Below, piece by piece: positions 36,787 through 45,863 of a stretch of DNA of 64,000 bases. The position numbers and the translations under genes were made by a program. Source of the DNA: Barnesiella sp. An55 (GTDB lineage: Bacteria; Bacteroidota; Bacteroidia; Bacteroidales; Barnesiellaceae); NCBI RefSeq assembly GCF_002161555.1, contig NZ_NFHZ01000007.1, positions 62,001 through 126,000 on the forward strand, written 5' to 3'. Below the pieces are notes generated by a model that saw only the letters and a program-made list of their open reading frames with translations, ran no database searches and was not told the DNA's origin. Every line of letters begins with the position of its first letter. Positions within the stretch are counted from its first letter, which is position 1.

Positions 36787-37547
36787 AAGAGAATCAAGAA
36801 CTATCGGAATCGCCCGTTCAACCGGTTTATACCCACAGCTATACCGTAGAGCCGGCCGAGGGAAACGCCCAGCAGGAACTGCCTTTGCCCCTGCTGGTAA
36901 AACGAATTCTCGAGGTGGCCACCCTGCACGCCGAGTCGTGGGGCATCGGCTACAGCGACCTCATCAAGAAACAACAGGTGTGGGTACTCTCGCGCCTGAG
37001 CATCGAGATGTCCCGCTACCCGCGCATCCACGAGTGCTATACGCTCGAGACCTGGATCGAGGGATACAACAAGCACTTCTCGTCGCGTAACTTTGCCATC
37101 TACGACGCCAACGGCAATCCCTGCGGCTATGCCCGCACGATATGGGTAGTTATCGACCTGGCTACCCGGGCTTCGGTCGATCTCAGCCAGCTCGAATACA
37201 TCACCCGCAACATCACCGACCGCCCCTGCCCCATCGACAAGCAATCGCGGGTGCGCGACGTGCACGACGACTCTCCCGCTACCCATCGGGTGGGCTACAT
37301 CGACATCGACCTCAACCGGCACGTCAACAGCGTGAAGTATATCGAGCATCTGCTCGACCTCTTCGACCTCGAGCGGTATGACCGCCAACGGGTACACCGG
37401 TTCGAGATAAGCTACGCCAACGAGGCCCGCTACGGTACCCCGCTGCAACTGCTCAAAGCCGAGGAGGCTCCCGACAACTTTGCTCTGGAGATACGCGACG
37501 ACAAAACGGTTTACTGCAAAGGACGCATTATTTTTGAAAACAGATAA
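36783..37547 (+). CDS. Acyl-ACP thioesterase (FatA/FatB-like double hotdog) inside the ilv operon
   Basis: A 254-residue soluble protein with two hotdog halves. The first has VATLHAESWGIGYSDLIKKQQVWVLSRLSIEM, the second DIDLNRHVNSVKYIEHLLDL; the D-x-N-x-H-V-N segment is the catalytic Asn/His region of plant-type acyl-ACP thioesterases. It would release free fatty acids from acyl carrier protein. It is translationally coupled to ilvN (4-base overlap) and followed by ilvC after 33 bases, so it is expressed with branched-chain amino acid synthesis. A role in clearing or tailoring branched-chain acyl groups made from these keto acids is possible but only inferred. Confidence 0.88.
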   Translation: MKENQELSESPVQPVYTHSYTVEPAEGNAQQELPLPLLVKRILEVATLHAESWGIGYSDLIKKQQVWVLSRLSIEMSRYPRIHECYTLETWIEGYNKHFSSRNFAIYDANGNPCGYARTIWVVIDLATRASVDLSQLEYITRNITDRPCPIDKQSRVRDVHDDSPATHRVGYIDIDLNRHVNSVKYIEHLLDLFDLERYDRQRVHRFEISYANEARYGTPLQLLKAEEAPDNFALEIRDDKTVYCKGRIIFENR

Positions 37548-37580
37548 ATACAATTCAATAACCTCAAAACAAAAAAGAAC

Positions 37581-38627
37581 ATGGCTATCATGAATTTTGG
37601 CGGTGTTGACGAGAACGTAGTCACCCGCGAAGAGTTTCCCTTGGAGAAAGCAAGAGAAGTACTTAAGAACGAAACAATCGCTGTCATCGGCTATGGCGTA
37701 CAGGGCCCGGGACAGAGTATGAACCTGCGCGACAACGGCTTCAACGTGATTGTGGGCCAACGTAAAAATTCCAAGACCTGGGACAAGGCTGTGGCCGACG
37801 GCTGGGTACCCGGCGAAACCCTCTTCGAAATCGAGGAGGCCTGCAAGCGGGGCACGATTATCGAATACCTGCTCTCCGACGCCGCTCAAATCGAGCTGTG
37901 GCCTGTGGTGAAGAAGCACCTCACAGCAGGCAAAACACTCTACTTCTCGCACGGCTTTGCCATCACCTACAAGGAGCGCACGGGCATCATACCGCCGGCC
38001 GACATCGATGTAGTGCTGGTTGCTCCCAAGGGTTCGGGTACAAGTCTGCGCCGCATGTTCCTGCAAGGTCGTGGCCTCAACTCGAGCTATGCCGTATTCC
38101 AGGATGCTACCGGACACGCCAAGGAGAAAGTGCTGGCACTGGGTATCGGGGTAGGCAGCGGCTATCTGTTCGAGACCACCTTCAAACGCGAGGTTTACTC
38201 TGACCTTACCGGCGAACGCGGTACCCTCATGGGAGCCATCCAAGGTATCTTTGCCGCCCAATACGACACGCTGCGGGCCCACGGGCACAGCCCCTCGGAG
38301 GCCTTCAACGAAACCGTCGAAGAACTCACCCAATCGCTCATGCCGCTTATTGCCGAGAACGGTATGGACTGGATGTATGCCAATTGCTCGACTACGGCTC
38401 AGCGGGGTGCCCTCGACTGGTGGAAGCGTTTCCGCGATGCCACCAAACCGGTATTCGAAGAACTGTATGACGAGGTAGCCAAAGGCAACGAGGCTCAACG
38501 CTCAATCGATGCCAACAGCAAAGAGGGATACCGCGATGGATTGAACCAGGAGCTGAAGGAGTTGCGCGAAAGCGAAATGTGGCAAGCCGGTGTCACCGTG
38601 CGCAAGCTGCGTCCCGAGAACAACTAA
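37581..38627 (+). CDS. ilvC: Ketol-acid reductoisomerase (short, class I)
   Basis: 348 residues. The N-terminal Rossmann domain carries GYGVQGPGQSMNLRDNG (about 37-53), and the all-helical KARI knot has the metal-binding acidic residues in SDLTGERGTLMGAIQG and the EAFNETVEELTQ helix. It converts acetolactate or acetohydroxybutyrate to the dihydroxy acids with NAD(P)H and magnesium. The length is near 340, so it lacks the duplicated knot of the E. coli class II enzyme. Last gene of the operon, followed by a strong terminator. Confidence 0.97.
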   Translation: MAIMNFGGVDENVVTREEFPLEKAREVLKNETIAVIGYGVQGPGQSMNLRDNGFNVIVGQRKNSKTWDKAVADGWVPGETLFEIEEACKRGTIIEYLLSDAAQIELWPVVKKHLTAGKTLYFSHGFAITYKERTGIIPPADIDVVLVAPKGSGTSLRRMFLQGRGLNSSYAVFQDATGHAKEKVLALGIGVGSGYLFETTFKREVYSDLTGERGTLMGAIQGIFAAQYDTLRAHGHSPSEAFNETVEELTQSLMPLIAENGMDWMYANCSTTAQRGALDWWKRFRDATKPVFEELYDEVAKGNEAQRSIDANSKEGYRDGLNQELKELRESEMWQAGVTVRKLRPENN

Positions 38628-38655
38628 TCAAGGCCATAGGTTAAGTTTATATAGC

Positions 38656-38707
38656 GAGAGGCTCCCGATTCCCCAACCTGGGGGAACGGGAGCCTCTCTC
38701 ATTTTTT
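38656..38707 (+). terminator. Intrinsic terminator of the ilv operon
   Basis: GAGAGGCTCCCG (38656-38667) pairs with CGGGAGCCTCTC (38687-38698), with further inner CCCC/GGGG pairing, followed by six T. Confidence 0.85.
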
Positions 38708-38731
38708 ACAACCCCTTAGAAACAGATTAAA

Positions 38732-39280
38732 CTAAAACAGATACCCCAACCGCACATTGAAAGCCGGACCAACCGATACGCTTTTGAAATCGGTCGAGAT
38801 AAGGTTCAGCCCCCCGCCCAGTTCGAACAGGAGGTGACGATACCACACCCGCCGGAATCCCCAAAAGGGAGTCACTACAAAGCCTCCCTGGCTCTCGACA
38901 TGACGGCGGTAATAGGGCGGGAAATAATACTGCACATTGCAGGAAAGGAATCCGCCGCTGTTCTTGAACGTATTCTTCCCCGCCTCGTAGCGTTTCGAGA
39001 GGTTGTAATAATAGCGCGGCTCTACCGAGAGCGTGGGATAGAGGGCTACACTCCAGCGACGTTCGCTCACCCCCAAAAAGCTATACGACGAATATTGAAT
39101 ACCAGCCTGGGTACCAACCCGGGCCACGAGCGAAAACCGGTTGCCCAGCGGGCACTCATAGGCATACATCAGTCCGGCTATCTCGACCGATACCGAATGG
39201 GTGGAGACTACCTGTTGTGCCGCAAGGGGCGAAAGACTCAAAACAGAGACAACGACATAGACAAGTTTTTTCAATCGCAT
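38732..39280 (-). CDS. Small outer-membrane beta-barrel protein, unknown role
   Basis: 182 residues with a signal peptide (MRLKKLVYVVVSVLSLSPLAAQ) and alternating aromatic/polar strands through to a terminal barrel strand (VGPAFNVRLGYLF, ending in Phe). Motifs such as WSVALYPTLSVEPRYYYNLSKR and GGFVVTPFWGFRRVWYRH suggest an 8-stranded barrel like other small Bacteroidetes Omps. No enzyme residues are recognisable. It is the gene downstream of nothing obvious: convergent with ilvC, and separated from yidC by a terminator. Confidence 0.65.
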   Translation of the reverse strand: MRLKKLVYVVVSVLSLSPLAAQQVVSTHSVSVEIAGLMYAYECPLGNRFSLVARVGTQAGIQYSSYSFLGVSERRWSVALYPTLSVEPRYYYNLSKRYEAGKNTFKNSGGFLSCNVQYYFPPYYRRHVESQGGFVVTPFWGFRRVWYRHLLFELGGGLNLISTDFKSVSVGPAFNVRLGYLF

Positions 39281-39314
39281 GGCTATTCCATATATTCAGT
39301 TCCATAGCTATAAC

Positions 39315-39356
39315 GAAAAAAGAGAGGCGCTCCCCTACTCGGGAGAGCGCCTCTCT
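39315..39356 (-). terminator. Terminator of the pyrG-yidC transcript
   Basis: AGAGAGGCGCT pairs with AGCGCCTCTCT (39321-39331 with 39346-39356), followed on the minus strand by TTTTTTCG. Confidence 0.75.
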
Positions 39357-39378
39357 ACTCAATAAAATATCGATACGC

Positions 39379-41277
39379 TTATCGGCGACGTTGCTGTTTG
39401 GCGCGTTGTTTCTGTTGCTCGCGCAGGGCAGCCTGTTGTTGGCGTTGAGCCTCTTCGAGGCGAGCCATGAAGCCACTCTTTTTGCGCGGTTTCTTCTGGT
39501 TCTCTTTCAACTCGGCCAACACCTTCTCTTCGTTGATACTCTTGCGGAAAATATAGGTTTGGATAATCGTAATCAACAGCGAGAGGAAGTAGTAGTAGCT
39601 CAAGCCGGCCGAATAGTTGTTGAAGAATACGAGGAACATGATGGGCATGAGATACATCATGAATTTCATACCGGGCATCTGCTGCTGGCCGGCCGTATTC
39701 TGCATGTTGATTTTGGTGTAAATCAAGTTGGTGATGGTCATCAACAGACAGAAGAGGCTGATGTGATTGCCAAAGTAGGGAGTGATGAGCGGTATGTAGG
39801 TATCCCAACTAACAATGGCATCGTAGGTCGAGAGGTCTTTAACCCACAAGAACGGTTCACCCCGCAGTTCAATTGATGAGGGGAAGAAGGTGAACATGGC
39901 AATGAGGATAGGCATCTGCAACAGCAGCGGCAGACAGCCACCCATGGGGTTGACCCCGGCCTTGCTGTAAAGGTCCATCGTGAGGCGTTGACGCTCCATG
40001 GCATTCTCCTGTCCCGGATACTTGTCGTTAATCTCCTTGACTTGCGGAGCCAGCACCCGCATGCGGGCCTGCGACTTGTATGACTTGTAGGTGAAGGGGA
40101 ACAGCACGAGTTTGATGAATATCGTCAACAACAGGATGATAATACCGTAGTTGCTGAAGAACTTGCCCAGGAAGGTAAATACGGGGATAACGATGAGGGT
40201 GTTGATCCAGCGGAAGAACTTGTATCCCAGCGGCACGAGCTTGTCGAGATCGAGGGTCTGATCGCCCGAACGCCCGTCGTCATACGACGACAACAGCGGA
40301 TAGGAGTTGGGGCCCAGGAAAATCGTAAACCCGGCTACCTGCGGCTCTTTCGAATCGTAGTCGATGGTACTCTCGGCATGGAACAGTTTCAGATACTTGT
40401 CCTCTTTGAGGGCCTGTGAAGTGAAGGCTCCATCGTTAAACTTGTTGTCGGCAATGAAAGCGGTCGAGAAGAACTGGTTCTTAAACCCGATCCATTTGAG
40501 GCTGGTGGTTGCCTTCTCCTCGTCACTACCCGACTCTTTCAAATGCTCCACATCGTCGCCCACAAATTTGTAGTAGAGGGCACTGTTGCGCTCCTCGAAC
40601 ATGCGGCCCTGCTCCTGACGGCGCATCTTCTGGTCCCACATGAAGTCCCAATAGACCACGCTCGAGGGAATTACCCGGTCCATATCCTTCTGCCAAATAT
40701 CCATCTTGAGCATATAGCTGTCCTCGGGCAAGGTGTAGCGGATACCCAGGCGGCTGCCGTTGGCCAGCGTGAGGGTCATATCGACCGTACTGTCATTGAC
40801 CACAGGCTCGAAGTAGAGATCGCGGGTGTCGATTACCCGGGCATTGGTGCGCACGATAAAGCCGTAGTCGTTCTCATCGCCGGTGAAGAGAGTCACCTGC
40901 GTCGAGTCATAGGCCATATAGTCGTTGAGCACGGCCTCGTAGAGGCGACCGCCCTTATTGGAAAATTTCAACGTAACCTTGTTGTTGGAGAGTGTCGTAA
41001 ACTCTTCGGTACCCTCGGCACAGGGAGCGAACTCGCCAAACTGGGCAACCAGTCCGGCCTGTTTGAGCGAGTCGGCCATCTCGGGCGACAGGGTATCGGT
41101 TTGAGCCGGAGCGGCTGCCTCAGCGGCTTCGGCCATACGTTCTGCCTCGACGGCAGCAATGGAGTCGTTGTACCGGCGTTGAGCTTCCAACTGCTCGGGC
41201 GAGGGTTGCATCCACCACGAGAAGAGCAGTACAACCACCACCATCAGTACAAGACCATAAATCGTGTTCTTATCCAT
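39379..41277 (-). CDS. yidC: Membrane protein insertase YidC
   Basis: 632 residues: an N-terminal membrane anchor (YGLVLMVVVVLLFSWWM), a large periplasmic beta-sandwich (about 60-340) and the conserved five-helix insertase core (from IPVFTFLGKFFSNYGIIILL, including FKLVLFPFTYKSYKSQARM, MGGCLPLLLQMPILIAMF, and LPIMFLVFFNNYSAGLSYYY). A basic tail rich in Gln/Lys/Arg ends the protein, helping ribosome contact. It inserts inner-membrane proteins alone or with SecYEG. Located 27 bases downstream of pyrG on the same strand, a common Bacteroidales pairing. Confidence 0.96.
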   Translation of the reverse strand: MDKNTIYGLVLMVVVVLLFSWWMQPSPEQLEAQRRYNDSIAAVEAERMAEAAEAAAPAQTDTLSPEMADSLKQAGLVAQFGEFAPCAEGTEEFTTLSNNKVTLKFSNKGGRLYEAVLNDYMAYDSTQVTLFTGDENDYGFIVRTNARVIDTRDLYFEPVVNDSTVDMTLTLANGSRLGIRYTLPEDSYMLKMDIWQKDMDRVIPSSVVYWDFMWDQKMRRQEQGRMFEERNSALYYKFVGDDVEHLKESGSDEEKATTSLKWIGFKNQFFSTAFIADNKFNDGAFTSQALKEDKYLKLFHAESTIDYDSKEPQVAGFTIFLGPNSYPLLSSYDDGRSGDQTLDLDKLVPLGYKFFRWINTLIVIPVFTFLGKFFSNYGIIILLLTIFIKLVLFPFTYKSYKSQARMRVLAPQVKEINDKYPGQENAMERQRLTMDLYSKAGVNPMGGCLPLLLQMPILIAMFTFFPSSIELRGEPFLWVKDLSTYDAIVSWDTYIPLITPYFGNHISLFCLLMTITNLIYTKINMQNTAGQQQMPGMKFMMYLMPIMFLVFFNNYSAGLSYYYFLSLLITIIQTYIFRKSINEEKVLAELKENQKKPRKKSGFMARLEEAQRQQQAALREQQKQRAKQQRRR

Positions 41278-41304
41278 TCTTCGGTTTTGAAGTTACTAAA
41301 AAAT

Positions 41305-42933
<1,629 letters not shown>

Positions 42934-42943
42934 CTACGGGGTA

Positions 42944-42951
42944 CAAAATTA
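42944..42951 (-). promoter_or_regulatory. -7 promoter box (TAATTTTG) for pyrG-yidC
   Basis: TAnnTTTG match on the minus strand, 38 bases before the pyrG ATG. Confidence 0.5.
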
Positions 42952-43113
42952 GAAAAAATAATCTACATACCGGCACAATGTACACGATAATTATTTCTTT
43001 TCGAGCCGAACACCCACAGACTGCAGACACCAAGCCCCTACCCAAGACTCCCGAATGGCAAAACCTTGTGACTCCCAGGCCGACTTTTGTCTCTCTTGTT
43101 CAAGATGGATTCT

Positions 43114-43283
43114 CTATCTTTTCAGAAGCAAGGAGACGGTTCGGCATAGCCAAACGTCGAAAACTTCGTTTTCCGTTTGCCTCTACGCTCACCTTTCACT
43201 ATCTTTCCAGAAGAAAGGAGGCGGTTCGGTATAGTCAAACGTCGAAAACTTCGTTTTCCGTTTGCCTCTACGCTCACCTTTCA
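43114..43283 (+). repeat. Two tandem 85-bp units carrying a Bacteroidetes promoter
   Basis: Units 43114-43198 and 43199-43283 have an exact 85-bp period, differing at about six positions; a third start (CTATCTTTG) begins at 43284. The last 48 bases of each unit are identical. Each holds the short inverted repeat GAAAAC-TTC-GTTTTC and the -33 TTTG; the junction with the next unit forms the -7 box. Upstream of the first unit a weaker, older-looking partial copy may exist. Confidence 0.85.
43176..43207 (+). promoter_or_regulatory. Upstream duplicate promoter with a damaged -7 box
   Basis: TTTG (43176-43179), a 20-base spacer and TATCTTTC (43200-43207). The final G of TAnnTTTG is C in this copy, so it should be weaker than the downstream copy. 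Confidence 0.5.
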
Positions 43284-43292
43284 CTATCTTTG
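43261..43292 (+). promoter_or_regulatory. Consensus promoter for the DUF3078 gene
   Basis: TTTG (43261-43264), 20-base spacer, TATCTTTG (43285-43292): a full match to the Bacteroidetes promoter. Predicted start near 43299, about 88 bases before the ATG at 43387. Confidence 0.8.
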
Positions 43293-43386
43293 CATTAAAT
43301 ACATAAGAGGAGACTCCCCAAGAGGCTTCACAACGTGCTTGTGGTCCCGGGAGAATAAATTCACGATACACAAAAATATACGACCT

Positions 43387-44835
43387 ATGGGCTCACGAAT
43401 CGCCACTATTCTCGTCAGTATTCTTTCCATAACCGGTTTATCGGCCATGCCGGTCAGCCCGGCCGATAGTACGGCTCATACCCCCCAACCTCTCGCCCCC
43501 GAGGTAAAAGTGGTAAAGGCCGATTCAACTACTGCCCCTCTCACGGCCATCGATTCGATACAATATCAGCAAGAGGCCAACCAGAAACTGCTCTTGCTGA
43601 TGGAGACCGACTCGACCAACGAAGAGCTGCCGGTTATCCAAATGCTGCACATGCTCGAATATGCCGACAGCCTGAAGGCGGTTCAAGGGGCAAACGAAAT
43701 GCCGGTCAACCCGCTGTTCCTGCCCATCGTATTTAAAGAGCAGATGTCCACCCCCCTGCAACACTTGTCGATTCCCAAGGACGACCCCTTCAAACCCAAG
43801 GAGCTCTCGGTGAATGACCAATGGCTGCAAAAAGAGGCGCAAAGCGAAAAGACTCGCAACATGGCTCAAAACTATGTCATTGTCAATTACCCCAAGATGA
43901 TTCGATACAACCTTGACAATCTGCCCGACGTGCCCAAGCAATATATCATCGAGAACGATCCGGTGAAGCATATTCTCTCTATCAAGGAGAAGCCCTTGAT
44001 TATCAAGAACAATGTAGGAAAAGAGAAGATTAAGTTGAAACGTTGGATCATCAACTTCCAGTCGTCGGTACAGTTCTCGCAGGTCTATGTGTCGGAAAAC
44101 TGGTATCAGGGAGGTACCAGCAACGTGAACCTGCTGAGCGACCAACAGTTCTCGATCAAATACAACGACCCCAAGGAGCAACGCATCTTGTTTGAGAATC
44201 TGGTGCAGTGGAGGCTGAATATAAACAGTGCCCCCGAGGATACCTTACGCTCGGTGAGAATAAGCGAGGATCTGTTCCAGATAAACTCCAAGTTTGGTCT
44301 CAAAGCCTACAACAAATGGTACTACACGGCTACACTGAACTTCAAGACGCAGTTCTTCTCGAACTACACGGCCAATACCAACGACAAGGTTGCGGCATTT
44401 CTTTCTCCGGCCGAGCTGAATATCGGTTTAGGTATGTCGTACCAGTATAAGAACGAGAAGAAACAGTTCGACTCTTCGGTATCGCTGTCGCCGCTCTCCT
44501 ACAACCTGCAATTCATCATCGACAACGACATGGCCCCCACCAGCTTCGGCATCAAGTCGGGCAAAAGCATCAACCAGTACGGTTCGTCGTTCGAGGGGCG
44601 CTTTACATGGGAGTTCTACCACAACATGGTGTGGACCTGCCGGCTGTTCTACTTCACCAGCTACGACCATGTACAGGGCGACTTGGAGAATACGTTCGAC
44701 TTCATTCTCAACCGGTTCTTCTCTACCCGACTGTTTGTGCACCTGCGCTACGACGACGCCCTGGCGCTGAACAAAGACCTGGGGCACTTCCAGTTGAAAG
44801 AGCTGCTCAGTTTTGGATTTAACTATAAGTTCTGA
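43387..44835 (+). CDS. DUF3078 family outer-membrane protein
   Basis: 482 residues from the ATG at 43387, which gives MGSRIATILVSILSITGLSAM, a plausible signal sequence; the longer frame would include the repeat region. The C-terminal two-thirds match the DUF3078 pattern (VYVSENWYQGGTSNVNLLSD, FENLVQWRLNIN, KFGLKAYNKWYYTATLNFKT, FFSTRLFVHLRYDD), which reads as a beta-barrel ending in LLSFGFNYKF. The N-terminal part (about 30-230) is mixed and charged. Role unknown. Its stop overlaps the start of the next gene (TGATG). Confidence 0.78.
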   Translation: MGSRIATILVSILSITGLSAMPVSPADSTAHTPQPLAPEVKVVKADSTTAPLTAIDSIQYQQEANQKLLLLMETDSTNEELPVIQMLHMLEYADSLKAVQGANEMPVNPLFLPIVFKEQMSTPLQHLSIPKDDPFKPKELSVNDQWLQKEAQSEKTRNMAQNYVIVNYPKMIRYNLDNLPDVPKQYIIENDPVKHILSIKEKPLIIKNNVGKEKIKLKRWIINFQSSVQFSQVYVSENWYQGGTSNVNLLSDQQFSIKYNDPKEQRILFENLVQWRLNINSAPEDTLRSVRISEDLFQINSKFGLKAYNKWYYTATLNFKTQFFSNYTANTNDKVAAFLSPAELNIGLGMSYQYKNEKKQFDSSVSLSPLSYNLQFIIDNDMAPTSFGIKSGKSINQYGSSFEGRFTWEFYHNMVWTCRLFYFTSYDHVQGDLENTFDFILNRFFSTRLFVHLRYDDALALNKDLGHFQLKELLSFGFNYKF

Positions 44836-45404
44836 TGAAACCGGCGGCCTGGCTTTTGATTTGTGCGGGATTTATACTCAGTGCCTCGTCGATAACCGAC
44901 GAGGAGTGCCGCTATGAAAGCAAACCGCCCTACCGCAGTTTTATTCTCGAAGGATACAGCGAGCCGAGTGCCCGCCACTATTTCGATACCGCTCCCATCG
45001 ACAATTGGGAAGGGATATGGCTCATGACCGAAAACGGCATGCGGGTGTCGATCGAGCGATTCAAAGATGTGAGATTTTCCGAAATCTTTACCCACCGCAT
45101 TGTCAAACTCGACACGATTGTACAAAGCGAAACTCCCGTGGGCACCGTCGTAGGCTATCTGAGCCGGGGCGTGGCGGCCAACACCTGTTTCGTGTGGCTG
45201 TATAAACACAAACTCACGGGCTCCATTCTCTTCAAGCCCGAGCGGTTTTCGGCTCGACTCACAACCGATTTGAACGGTATTATTTTTTCGGGAAACAGGG
45301 CCAAGAATCTCGAAGATCTCTTCGACCCCCGATCGGGTTTTGTCAAGATATACCCCAAACAGATTTCGGACGAAACCGAGAACCGCGACATCCGATATCT
45401 GTAA
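44835..45404 (+). CDS. Exported protein of unknown function
   Basis: 189 residues with a signal sequence (MKPAAWLLICAGFILSASS). The mature part is rich in beta strands (RSFILEGYSEPSARHYFD, WEGIWLMTENGMRVSIERF, GTVVGYLSRGVAANTCFVWLY). I do not recognise a family. It is coupled to the DUF3078 gene by a one-base overlap (TGATG), so the two probably act together at the envelope. Two cysteines in the mature part (CRY near 26, CFV near 118) could form a disulfide. Gene reality is supported by codon use and the overlap. Confidence 0.6.
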   Translation: MKPAAWLLICAGFILSASSITDEECRYESKPPYRSFILEGYSEPSARHYFDTAPIDNWEGIWLMTENGMRVSIERFKDVRFSEIFTHRIVKLDTIVQSETPVGTVVGYLSRGVAANTCFVWLYKHKLTGSILFKPERFSARLTTDLNGIIFSGNRAKNLEDLFDPRSGFVKIYPKQISDETENRDIRYL

Positions 45405-45419
45405 ATCGTCGTTGCGGAA

Positions 45420-45863
45420 TCAGAATTTACGGAATACAAAACGCTCGTCTTCCCCGCGGGTAAGAATCATCTTCGACGAGTTAAGCGTTTCGATATGAAA
45501 CACATTCATGTGTTCGGCCCCCACCGGCTCCAGCTTCAGGACCGAAGGCAACACGAATTCCACCCACGACGGCTCCATGATGTTGAAGCGCAACTCACCG
45601 TTCTCCTTCACAAAGTTTCCATAGAAGTTGTCTGTCGAGTTGTTTAGGCCCGACCGGTGAACCAGCTGTATCTGGATAATACTGGTCTGGAAATTATAGA
45701 AGATACTGTCGTGTGGGGTCATCGTACCGTTCTCCCACATCTCGGTCAGTTGCCACTTGCCAAAAATAGGGCCTATGTACCCGTCGTTCTGAGTACACGA
45801 AGTGATGGCCACGCCTAAAACCAGGCCCAACAGAATACGATATATGGTCTTTTTCATGTTCAT
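45420..45863 (-). CDS. Lipocalin-like lipoprotein
   Basis: 147 residues with lipobox cysteine C23 (GVAITSC). The ATG at 45863 overlaps the upstream gene's stop as ATGA, which favours it over the ATG two codons later. The sequence IFGKWQLTEMWENGTMTPHDSIFYNFQT and the strands that follow are typical of lipocalin-like DUF domains of Bacteroidales lipoproteins. Ligand unknown. It is coupled to the Wzi-like gene. Confidence 0.7.
   Translation of the reverse strand: MNMKKTIYRILLGLVLGVAITSCTQNDGYIGPIFGKWQLTEMWENGTMTPHDSIFYNFQTSIIQIQLVHRSGLNNSTDNFYGNFVKENGELRFNIMEPSWVEFVLPSVLKLEPVGAEHMNVFHIETLNSSKMILTRGEDERFVFRKF

Noticed and set aside
36801-38498. A 565-codon minus-strand frame opposite the thioesterase and ilvC genes
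   Set aside because: Shadow of two well-identified genes; no domain seen.
43114-43283. CRISPR-like repeat
   Set aside because: Two directly abutting 85-bp units without spacers; this is a tandem duplication carrying a promoter.
43123-43371. Extension of the DUF3078 gene upstream to 43177, and short frames across the 85-bp units
   Set aside because: The frames follow the repeat, overlap the consensus promoter, and lack a signal sequence, while the ATG at 43387 gives one.
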